Below, in pieces: positions 1 through 5,585 of a DNA stretch of 7,933 nt. Within the stretch, counting starts at the first letter, position 1, and each line of letters starts with the position of its first letter. Below the pieces are notes generated by a model. That model did not search any database, was not told the DNA's origin, and saw nothing but the letters and a program-made list of their open reading frames with translations. Source of the stretch: Clostridia bacterium (GTDB lineage: Bacteria; Bacillota; DULZ01); NCBI GenBank assembly GCA_012520135.1, contig JAAYOX010000013.1, positions 1 to 7,933 on the forward strand, written 5' to 3'. The position numbers and the translations under genes are program-made.

Positions 1-37
1 GAAAATAAAAAACCTGTGGGGTATCCAGTCCCACAGA
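1..37 (-). terminator. Intrinsic terminator closing the xpt-polX-isf-DUF3786 unit
   Basis: Read on the minus strand, a 7-bp stem CTGTGGG/CCCACAG (arms at 30-36 and 14-20) with a 9-nt loop is followed by G and a T-rich tract, TTTTTTATTTT. This is the normal form of a rho-independent terminator. It sits about 95 nt after the stop codon of the DUF3786 gene and is the first terminator after xpt, so it probably ends the whole transcript. Whether it works in the other direction cannot be judged because the window ends here. Confidence 0.8.
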
Positions 38-131
38 TTTCTCTGCTGCTCATGCCCGGCTACACCACAATCGGCTGCCTGCTCCGGTTCCAAAAAACTC
101 TACTATATTCTACGTTAGCTGCTAACAAATG
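38..131 (-). other. Untranslated stretch between the DUF3786 stop codon and the terminator
   Basis: This is about 94 nt without a convincing gene. Just after the DUF3786 stop lies a near-perfect inverted repeat, GTTAGC-T-GCTAAC on the plus strand (114-126), which has no T-tract next to it and so is not a terminator by itself. A weak promoter-like pair, TTGTTA (123-128) and TATAGT (102-107) with a short 15-nt spacer, could start a small RNA ending at the terminator at 1-37, but this is speculative. Most likely the stretch is a long 3' untranslated tail. Confidence 0.4.
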
Positions 132-785
132 TCAACCTACTCCTTCTATCTCCGCTAATTTACCCGCCCGGTGCAACAGCCGTCTGGACAGATCGATGCC
201 AATCATATATAGGGTGGCCGTATCCAGTTGCATGACACAGTTACCGTTGAATAGAATATTGGCTTTGGGAGGAAACTCCTTATCGCCTGCCCATAACATT
301 ACCTGCAATCCCACCCGGGGCAACACCTGAAATTGGAAACCCAAATCGCCCATAGGTACCGGTGTACCATCCAGGCTTTCCCCGGCCCTTTTGAAGGATT
401 CCAGATCAGAACCAAAACCGTTAATTAGAGGATCCAAGGCTTCATATACAAAAGGAGCCCAATGATGATATCCTTGAGGCAAATCTTTAAAAGTCTTCCA
501 ATCCTGCCGTTCCGGCAGAGGCACTGCATGAGCCATATAAAGCAAGATGCAAATCCGGACACTGACAGGCAATTTTCCCTCGCCGGAGGAAGGCCGGATA
601 TCACCACTAGGGTAAGTGATGACATAATCCTCTCCACAGTACCGAAGCATGAATTGACCTTGTTGCGAATCACCTTGATAGGAGGCACCGGTATTTTCCG
701 CTATTCTTTTTGGTTTGGTAAGCTCCCTAAACCCCTTCAATGCCTCTTCATAAGCATGATTCCAGTTGCCGGCCACGTCATCCAT
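132..785 (-). CDS. DUF3786 domain protein, function unknown
   Basis: A 217-residue soluble protein with no signal peptide or membrane segment. I recognise the DUF3786 family from the C-terminal half: a P-x-V-x-x-x-x-W-x-G-D-x-E-F-P-P core (roughly residues 155-173), followed by A-N-I-L-F and a D-T-A-T-L-Y-M helix, a pattern typical of the family. The family is common in anaerobic Clostridia and delta-proteobacteria and has no established activity that I know of, so none is assigned. The ATG start is well supported: GGAGGAGGG lies 6 nt upstream. It begins 35 nt after the flavoprotein stop and is the last gene before the terminator, so it is probably co-transcribed with the flavoprotein. Cysteines (for example C50 in R-Y-C-G-E-D) are too few and scattered to suggest an Fe-S cluster. 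Confidence 0.78.
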   Translation of the reverse strand: MDDVAGNWNHAYEEALKGFRELTKPKRIAENTGASYQGDSQQGQFMLRYCGEDYVITYPSGDIRPSSGEGKLPVSVRICILLYMAHAVPLPERQDWKTFKDLPQGYHHWAPFVYEALDPLINGFGSDLESFKRAGESLDGTPVPMGDLGFQFQVLPRVGLQVMLWAGDKEFPPKANILFNGNCVMQLDTATLYMIGIDLSRRLLHRAGKLAEIEGVG

Positions 786-820
786 AGTTTACCCTCCTCC
801 CACCGGTCTCTCCCTCAACC

Positions 821-1390
821 TCAAGCATGAATTTTTTTGATCAGCTTCGCCACATTGCCGGCAAAACGCTTAACTGTCTCCATCCCTTCTATATCCTTTA
901 CAGCTGTACCCGGCTCCTTGGCAAAAACAATATTCCAGTAAGTTGAGCCGGGAACAATCATGTCACTGATGAAATAAAACATGAGCATCTCCTGATAACT
1001 GGCAGATAATCCACCCCTCCTGGCCACGGCAATAGGCCCTCCAACCTTCCAACTGAGCCAACCACCGTTTTTGCCGGCCACCATACCGAGCCGCTGGAGA
1101 GCAGACATTAAATCGCCACGAGCAGTACCGAAGTACACCGGTGCTCCCACGATCAATCCTTCCGCTTCTTTTATCTTTTCGATAATCTCATTAAGCCCGT
1201 CATCGATGGAGCAGTGACCCAACTCACCACACCTATAACAGGCTATACAGGAACGGACTTGCATATTGTGGAGGGAAATAATCTCCGCTTCTAATCCCTC
1301 TTGGCGTATAACCTCACCGCAGGTTTCCATTACCTGCATGGTATTCCCCTTAGGTCTGGGACTACCTGACAATAAGATCACTTTAGCCAA
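821..1390 (-). CDS. Iron-sulfur flavoprotein (Isf-like), NADPH-dependent FMN reductase fold
   Basis: A 189-residue flavodoxin-like protein of normal family length. The N-terminus has the FMN phosphate loop G-S-P-R-P-K-G-N-T (9-17), and G-A-P-V-Y-F-G (82-88) is the usual second flavin-contact segment. C48, C51, C54 and C60 form a compact C-x2-C-x2-C-x5-C motif, the arrangement that binds a 4Fe-4S cluster in the Isf family. Isf proteins are homodimers that pass electrons between ferredoxin-type donors and acceptors such as oxygen or peroxide; the partner here is unknown. The start is a TTG: AAAGGAGG lies 7 nt upstream, and the next ATG (residue 18) would destroy the FMN loop. It lies 40 nt after polX, separated by a small hairpin that is not a terminator. 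A plain NADPH:FMN reductase role is the alternative, but the four cysteines favour Isf. Confidence 0.85.
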   Translation of the reverse strand: MAKVILLSGSPRPKGNTMQVMETCGEVIRQEGLEAEIISLHNMQVRSCIACYRCGELGHCSIDDGLNEIIEKIKEAEGLIVGAPVYFGTARGDLMSALQRLGMVAGKNGGWLSWKVGGPIAVARRGGLSASYQEMLMFYFISDMIVPGSTYWNIVFAKEPGTAVKDIEGMETVKRFAGNVAKLIKKIHA

Positions 1391-1430
1391 CCTTATTCCT
1401 CCTTTGACGGGTTTTAGCCGTTCAACTTAT

Positions 1431-3158
1431 TTAGGCCAACCAACGCTGACGACGTTCTTCCAAGTATCTTTTTACCCTTCTGGGACTCATCGTATTAAAT
1501 ACATCACCGGCTTCCAGCCAACCTTTTCGGGCCATTAACACTCCATAGGCCAGATCATCCAGTTCCTCCACTTGATGAGCATCGGGATTAATACTGATCA
1601 TAAGCCCTAATTCTTTAGCCCGGCGGAAATGACGCCAATCCAAATCAAGCCGAGAAGGAGAAGCGTTTAATTCTATTATCACTTGTTTCTCCCGGGCCAC
1701 TTTAAGGAGTGTCTCCATATCTACCCGGTAACCTTCCCGGGCTAGAAGCAACCTGCCGGTAGGATGCCCCAACATGGTCACTGCCGGATGGGACATTGCT
1801 TTTGTCAATCGCTCTGTCAAATCAATGCCCGGTTTAAAATGACTGTGAATTGAGGCGATGATAAAATCAAATAAGGCAAGCACTTCGTCATCGTAATCCA
1901 GAGAACCGTCGGTCCTGATATCGGATTCAATGCCTTTAAAAATGACGATTTCCGGGTACATTTCCTGCACCCGGTCAATTTCTTCATGTTGACGTAAAAT
2001 ATCATCAACCTTTAATCCCCCGGCATAAAAGGCTGATTGGCTGTGGTCAGAAATACCGATGTACCGGTAACCTCTGAGTAAGGCCCCTTTGACCATTTCC
2101 TCAATACTGCTGCTTCCATCACTGTAGTGAGTATGAACATGAAATGTCCCTTTGATATCTTCTCTTTCTACTAATTCGGGTAGCCTTCCTTCCAAAGAGG
2201 CTTCAATTTCTCCGGTATTTTCCCTTAATTCAGGCGGAATATAATCCATACCTAAAGCCCGGTAAAACTCCCTTTCATCCTGACAAGCGATCAGTTCGTC
2301 TCCGTGAAAAATACCATATTCATTAATCTTAAGTTTCATGTTCTTGGCTAATTGCCGTAATTCCGTATTATGCTCCTTACTTCCCGTAAAATGATGGAGA
2401 GCATAAGGAAATTGCTCAGGCTGCACAACCCTTAAATCAGCGGCTAACCCGCACTCCAGTTTTACACTGACTTTCGTGTCTCCATGAGCAATTACTTTCT
2501 CCACTTGAGGCAATTGAGCGAAAAACTCCGTTACCTTGGCCGGTTCTCCAGAGGAAGCCACTAAATCCAAGTCTTTCACAATCTCTTTCGCCCGCCGGAT
2601 ACTACCTGCAATTTCTCCTTCAATTACCCAGGGACAGGATTTCAGTTCACTTAGCAATTCCTCCGCCCAATACTTGGCGTCAGCCAGACGAAAGCTGCCT
2701 TGAAAACGCTTCAAATATTCTATTCCGGCTAAAAATTTAGCCTGAGTTTTGGCGCCGAAACCTTTTAAAGTAACCAATCTATTTTCCTTGCAGGCATATT
2801 CCAATTCCCCCACACTGCTAATGCCCAGTTCCTGGTATAGAACCTTTGCTTTTTTAGGACCCAAACCGGGAATCTTTAGCATTGCAACCACACCGTCAGG
2901 TATGGCTTCCCGCAGTTCTTCATAATAAGCTATTCTACCGGTTTTGACCAGTTCGGTAATTTTTTCAGCCAGGGCTTCTCCAATACCGGGCAATTCCCGG
3001 AGCCTGTCATCCCCAACTACAGTAGTCAGTTCTTCCGTCATCATTTCAACACTACGCGCTCCATTATAATATGCCCGGGATTTAAAAGGGCTTTCTCCTT
3101 TTAATTCCAGGAGTAAACCTATCTCATTGAGAATTGCCGCTACCTGCTTTTTATCCAT
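1431..3158 (-). CDS. polX: DNA polymerase X with PHP exonuclease domain
   Basis: A 575-residue family X repair polymerase, close to the length of Bacillus PolX (about 570). An N-terminal 8-kDa-like region carries helix-hairpin-helix motifs E-L-P-G-I-G-E-A-L (54-62) and I-P-G-L-G-P-K-K-A (96-104). The nucleotidyltransferase core has G-S-I-R-R (185-189), catalytic D196 and D198, and D241 as the third aspartate, plus H-F-T-G-S (256-260) equivalent to the YFTGS sugar-selection motif. The C-terminal PHP domain keeps its metal ligands: H340/H342, D347, H372, E411, H438, H465, D526 and H528. Both gap-filling synthesis and 3'-5' exonuclease activity are therefore expected, acting in base-excision or break repair. 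The ATG start has AGGGGTGG just upstream. It starts 14 nt after xpt, so both are very likely on one transcript; this neighbour differs from the Bacillus polX-mutS2 arrangement. Confidence 0.95.
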   Translation of the reverse strand: MDKKQVAAILNEIGLLLELKGESPFKSRAYYNGARSVEMMTEELTTVVGDDRLRELPGIGEALAEKITELVKTGRIAYYEELREAIPDGVVAMLKIPGLGPKKAKVLYQELGISSVGELEYACKENRLVTLKGFGAKTQAKFLAGIEYLKRFQGSFRLADAKYWAEELLSELKSCPWVIEGEIAGSIRRAKEIVKDLDLVASSGEPAKVTEFFAQLPQVEKVIAHGDTKVSVKLECGLAADLRVVQPEQFPYALHHFTGSKEHNTELRQLAKNMKLKINEYGIFHGDELIACQDEREFYRALGMDYIPPELRENTGEIEASLEGRLPELVEREDIKGTFHVHTHYSDGSSSIEEMVKGALLRGYRYIGISDHSQSAFYAGGLKVDDILRQHEEIDRVQEMYPEIVIFKGIESDIRTDGSLDYDDEVLALFDFIIASIHSHFKPGIDLTERLTKAMSHPAVTMLGHPTGRLLLAREGYRVDMETLLKVAREKQVIIELNASPSRLDLDWRHFRRAKELGLMISINPDAHQVEELDDLAYGVLMARKGWLEAGDVFNTMSPRRVKRYLEERRQRWLA

Positions 3159-3172
3159 ATTCCACCCCTGTA

Positions 3173-3742
3173 TTAAACGAACTCAATGGATCCCTCGGAC
3201 ATCTTCTTCACTTGTACCAAAGATTCAACCCAAATTCCTTTATCCCGCAGCTGCTGTCCCCCGCTTTGGAAGAGTTTTTCAATGACAATGACCACACCCA
3301 CTAAATGTGCTCCCGCCTGTTCCACAATGGAAACCATACCTTGGGAAGCTTCTCCGGTTGCCAGGAAGTCATCAATAATCAGTACTTTGTCCTCCGGCCT
3401 CAGATAGGTATCCTGAACTACAATATCAAATGTTTCCTGCCTGGTATATGAATAAACGGTACCTACATACACATTGCCGGAAAGGGTACTGGCTTTCTTT
3501 TTCTTGGCAAATACCACCGGCACCTTCAGCACCAGCCCTGTCATCAAAGCAACGGCAATACCGGAAGCCTCCACAGTTAACACTTTGGTGATCTCCTGCC
3601 CTGCAAATCTCTTCTTGAATTCCTCACCGATAGCCTGCATCAGCATCGGATCAATCTGGTGATTTAAAAAGGAATCCACCTTCAATATTACATCCGACAA
3701 AGCTTTTCCTTCTTGCAAAATCCGTTGTTTCAGCAGTTCCAT
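3173..3742 (-). CDS. xpt: Xanthine phosphoribosyltransferase
   Basis: A 189-residue cytoplasmic enzyme converting xanthine and PRPP to XMP and pyrophosphate in purine salvage. It closely resembles Bacillus subtilis Xpt over its whole length, including K-V-D-S-F-L-N-H-Q-I-D-P (21-32). The PRPP loop V-L-I-I-D-D-F-L-A-T-G-E-A spans 120-132, and L20, N27 and K156, which contact the purine in Xpt, are all present. I place the start at the ATG at 3742 (M-E-L-L-K-Q-R-I), which aligns with the Bacillus start; a TTG seven codons earlier overlaps the ribosome site GGGAGG itself and is unlikely. No guanine riboswitch aptamer is visible in the short leader; regulation appears to be by a PurR operator. 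It heads a unit with polX; the usual partner, the permease pbuX, does not follow. Confidence 0.95.
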   Translation of the reverse strand: MELLKQRILQEGKALSDVILKVDSFLNHQIDPMLMQAIGEEFKKRFAGQEITKVLTVEASGIAVALMTGLVLKVPVVFAKKKKASTLSGNVYVGTVYSYTRQETFDIVVQDTYLRPEDKVLIIDDFLATGEASQGMVSIVEQAGAHLVGVVIVIEKLFQSGGQQLRDKGIWVESLVQVKKMSEGSIEFV

Positions 3743-3762
3743 GATTGTATAAGAGCCTCCCA

Positions 3763-3775
3763 ATTTACGAATATT
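3763..3775 (-). promoter_or_regulatory. Second PurBox (inverted, imperfect)
   Basis: On the minus strand this reads AATATTCGTAAAT, matching 11 of 13 positions of the inverted PurBox AWWGTTCGGWWWT (mismatches at the first and last G of the GTTCGG core). It faces the perfect box at 3794-3806 across 18 bp, close to the two-box geometry known for Bacillus PurR operators. It lies within or just after the start of the expected transcript. Confidence 0.6.
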
Positions 3776-3783
3776 TACCTAAA

Positions 3784-3812
3784 ATTATATTTTATTGTTC
3801 GGAAATTGTAAA
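3784..3812 (-). promoter_or_regulatory. Sigma-A promoter of xpt-polX
   Basis: On the minus strand TTTACA (3807-3812) and a perfect TATAAT (3784-3789) are separated by exactly 17 bp. Transcription should begin at about 3778-3780, giving a leader of about 36-38 nt before the xpt ATG. The promoter begins only 6 nt after the stop codon of ylqH, and no terminator separates them, so some read-through from ylqGH is possible. The spacer between the two boxes is almost filled by a PurBox, so a bound regulator would block RNA polymerase. Confidence 0.85.
3794..3806 (-). promoter_or_regulatory. PurBox: PurR operator half-site in the xpt promoter spacer
   Basis: The minus strand reads ATTTCCGAACAAT, a 13/13 match to the Bacillus subtilis PurBox consensus AWWWCCGAACWWT. 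It fills the spacer between the -35 and -10 boxes. In Bacillus, PurR represses purine synthesis and salvage genes, including xpt, and is released by PRPP. The gene downstream being xpt makes the assignment strong. The purR gene itself is not in this window, so its presence in the genome is inferred. Confidence 0.85.
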
Positions 3813-3818
3813 TACCTT

Positions 3819-4136
3819 TTAATATTTCCGGGCTTTTTCCGCCAGTTCCGCATCCAAGAACAAAACAAAGGCCAACAGGCGAGCCACTGCTTCGTAAAGC
3901 TCCGGAGGGATCGGGCGTCCCAGTTCAATCCGGCAAAGACTGGTCACCAGTTCCGGATCTTCCTGAATAGGTACCCCTGCCTCTTTGGCTTTGGCAATAA
4001 TCTTATCGGCGATAACACCCTGCCCAACAGCTACTACAGTAGGAACTGTATCGCCCCGTTCCTCATCATAAGACAAGGCTACTGCTTGCCGTTTCTTATT
4101 CTGCTCATTATTATTGACATTACTACTGTTCATCAT
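3819..4136 (-). CDS. ylqH: Stand-alone FlhB C-terminal-domain protein (YlqH-like)
   Basis: A 105-residue protein corresponding to the cytoplasmic C-terminal domain of FlhB/YscU export-switch proteins. Seen: K-K-R-Q-A-V-A-L-S-Y (14-23), then A-V-G-Q-G-V-I-A-D-K-I-I-A-K-A-K-E-A-G-V-P (36-56), E-D-P-E-L-V (59-64) and G-R-P-I-P-P-E-L-Y-E-A-V-A-R-L-L-A (73-89). The four-helix membrane domain is absent, and so is the N-P-T-H self-cleavage motif that should precede the A-V-A-L strand. Bacillus YlqH has this form; its role is not established to my knowledge. The open frame extends upstream to 4256, but that part overlaps ylqG; the ATG at 4136, with AGGAG 5 nt upstream, is preferred (a second ATG at 4133 is also possible). 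It lies 8 nt after ylqG and is surely co-transcribed with it. Confidence 0.88.
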   Translation of the reverse strand: MMNSSNVNNNEQNKKRQAVALSYDEERGDTVPTVVAVGQGVIADKIIAKAKEAGVPIQEDPELVTSLCRIELGRPIPPELYEAVARLLAFVLFLDAELAEKARKY

Positions 4137-4144
4137 CACCGCTC

Positions 4145-5488
4145 CTACAGGCGAACATCCAGTGTTTGAGGAGTTATGGGCTCCACATATTGCTGGAGCC
4201 ATTGTCCTGTTTCCCGAGGTTCTGACAACCGGCAAGGCAACACTTGAACCATCCAAGGCAAACCTTCCATCATGGCTAGTAGCTTATCGGTATACCGGTT
4301 AAAAACCTTTTGGGCCGGCTCATTATCCACCGCCACCTGAACCGTTAACTGCCTCCGGAAAAAACGCAGGTCAGCTATAATGGATCCCAACCGGGGTGTG
4401 TATGTTTTCAACATGATCTGACGACTGGGCTCCCCGGGACCGCTCCCTCCCTTTTCATCCTGAAAAAAGGATAAGAAAAAGGGGCTGTTTTCCAGTTCGC
4501 CAAACCAATTCAGCCAACCCATCAGGTAAAGCTGACCTTGTTCCCCCTGTCCAAGATGAAGGAGTTGAAGTCCCGTCAGCACCTGAAGCAGTGTCCTTGC
4601 AGCCAGCAGGCTTTCCGAAGTTTGTGTTCCTTCAACCGTCTGTAGTTGAAGTAGATTCAGCAATGCCTCTTTTACAGTTGTGATTTTTACCGTTTCCTGG
4701 CCGTCACCGGGGTTAGACGCCGGTGAAGCAGGTGCTTTCGCTTGCCCCTCTAGATTATTCCGTAAATTGAATTCATAATTTAAGCCCAATCTTTCCTGAA
4801 ACTGAGCCAATTTACCGGCGATCTCTTTCCCGTTTTCGCCAAAGGCTATGGATAACCCCTCCAATAGCTTGGCTCCTTCCGGCAGAGAAACAATAGCCTT
4901 GACTAGGGATTGACTTTCCCCGGCGCCGGTGAAAGAAAGATTGTTTTCCATAAATGTTTGAATAAAAGCCTGCAACGCCGATACATGGCTTTTACCAACG
5001 GGCAGACCTTTGGCAAAAAGCTGCACTAAGGTCTGAACCTCCGTTGGACTGGGGTTGGAACTTAAAGCCCGGGATAGAAATAGCAATCCTTCTTTAGAAA
5101 TATCTCCTTTGCCGGTCTCCAGCAGAGTTTGGGCCAACAGCAGATTCCCGGAAGTTGCCGTTAAACCGTGTCTCAACAACAAAGCTTCCGCCGGATTCCT
5201 ACTACCCGATTGAGCCTGTCCCTGAGCCCTGTCTTCCTGAACTACCTGGAAAACTACCCGACCGTCTCTTACTTCCTGAACCCGTAAGTTAACGCGCTGG
5301 CCGACCTCTAATTGGGTATCCGTTTGAGCCGGCACTTGCTGGCCCCGGATTAAGAGTAACACTTCCTGGTCAGTCACATCCCGGACCACCGCCCTGACCG
5401 TCTCCCCGGCCTGGAGCCTTAGGGCAGCGGTCATGGGCTGGTTGCTCCACAGAGTCGCTAAATCACCGTGAATCTGGATTGCCATCAT
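4145..5488 (-). CDS. ylqG: FliK-like hook-length control family protein (YlqG-like)
   Basis: A 447-residue protein resembling Bacillus YlqG. A beta-rich N-terminal region (about 25-85; L-Q-A-G-E-T-V-R-A-V-V then L-E-V-G-Q-R-V-N-L-R-V) is followed by a helical middle, a Ser/Pro/Gly-rich linker near 250-265, and a FliK C-terminal-like domain at about 356-425 (L-K-T-Y-T-P-R-L-G-S-I, then R-R-Q-L-T-V-Q-V-A-V). In flagellar FliK this last domain contacts the FlhB cytoplasmic domain to switch export specificity. No signal peptide or membrane helix is seen. The start is taken as the ATG at 5488 (or the adjacent ATG at 5485); the earlier TTG at 5503 lies inside the purine-rich ribosome site GGAGAGGGGGG. 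It is followed at once by ylqH. No clear promoter is visible in the 62 nt between the upstream terminator and this gene. Confidence 0.85.
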   Translation of the reverse strand: MMAIQIHGDLATLWSNQPMTAALRLQAGETVRAVVRDVTDQEVLLLIRGQQVPAQTDTQLEVGQRVNLRVQEVRDGRVVFQVVQEDRAQGQAQSGSRNPAEALLLRHGLTATSGNLLLAQTLLETGKGDISKEGLLFLSRALSSNPSPTEVQTLVQLFAKGLPVGKSHVSALQAFIQTFMENNLSFTGAGESQSLVKAIVSLPEGAKLLEGLSIAFGENGKEIAGKLAQFQERLGLNYEFNLRNNLEGQAKAPASPASNPGDGQETVKITTVKEALLNLLQLQTVEGTQTSESLLAARTLLQVLTGLQLLHLGQGEQGQLYLMGWLNWFGELENSPFFLSFFQDEKGGSGPGEPSRQIMLKTYTPRLGSIIADLRFFRRQLTVQVAVDNEPAQKVFNRYTDKLLAMMEGLPWMVQVLPCRLSEPRETGQWLQQYVEPITPQTLDVRL

Positions 5489-5550
5489 ATCCCCCCTCTC
5501 CAACTTCTTTACTTTTCGCCCTGAGCCCAGTCACTTCCTGCCGTTTCCAA

Positions 5551-5580
5551 TTAAAAAGCCCCTGCAATGAGGGGCTTTTG
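5551..5580 (-). terminator. Intrinsic terminator of the pyruvate:ferredoxin oxidoreductase gene
   Basis: A perfect 10-bp stem, AAAAGCCCCT/AGGGGCTTTT (arms at 5570-5579 and 5554-5563), with a 6-nt loop, is followed on the minus strand by a T-run. It begins 6 nt after the TAA stop codon. The A/T ends of the stem give it partial bidirectional character, but no plus-strand gene needs it. Confidence 0.93.
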
Positions 5581-5585
5581 GTAGT

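Noticed and set aside
63..131. In-frame continuation of the DUF3786 frame for 23 codons after its TGA, up to a TAG
   Set aside because: The family ends near the TGA, no recoding signal is seen, and an open stretch of this length is common by chance.
462..830. Plus-strand open frame of 122 codons
   Set aside because: It lies antisense to the DUF3786 gene, which has family similarity and a strong ribosome site; the plus frame encodes no recognisable domain.
2948..2960. Additional PurBox-like sequence (11/13) inside polX
   Set aside because: It is single, lies deep in coding sequence encoding T-E-L-V, and has no partner box or promoter; chance match.
3743..3818. Guanine or xanthine riboswitch in the xpt leader
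   Set aside because: The leader after the promoter is under 40 nt, too short for the aptamer, and no aptamer core sequences are visible.
3795..4169. Plus-strand open frame of 124 codons covering ylqH
   Set aside because: Antisense shadow of ylqH; no family resemblance, and it starts inside the xpt promoter region.
4137..4256. Extra 40-residue N-terminal extension of the ylqH frame
   Set aside because: It overlaps the end of ylqG in another frame and has no FlhB-like sequence; the ATG at 4136 has its own AGGAG site.
5484..5515. Possible sigma-D (flagellar) promoter before ylqG, TAAA followed by GGGGATAT
   Set aside because: The spacer is 13 rather than 15, the GCC of the -10 element is missing, and the element would overlap the start codon; it is the ribosome site instead.
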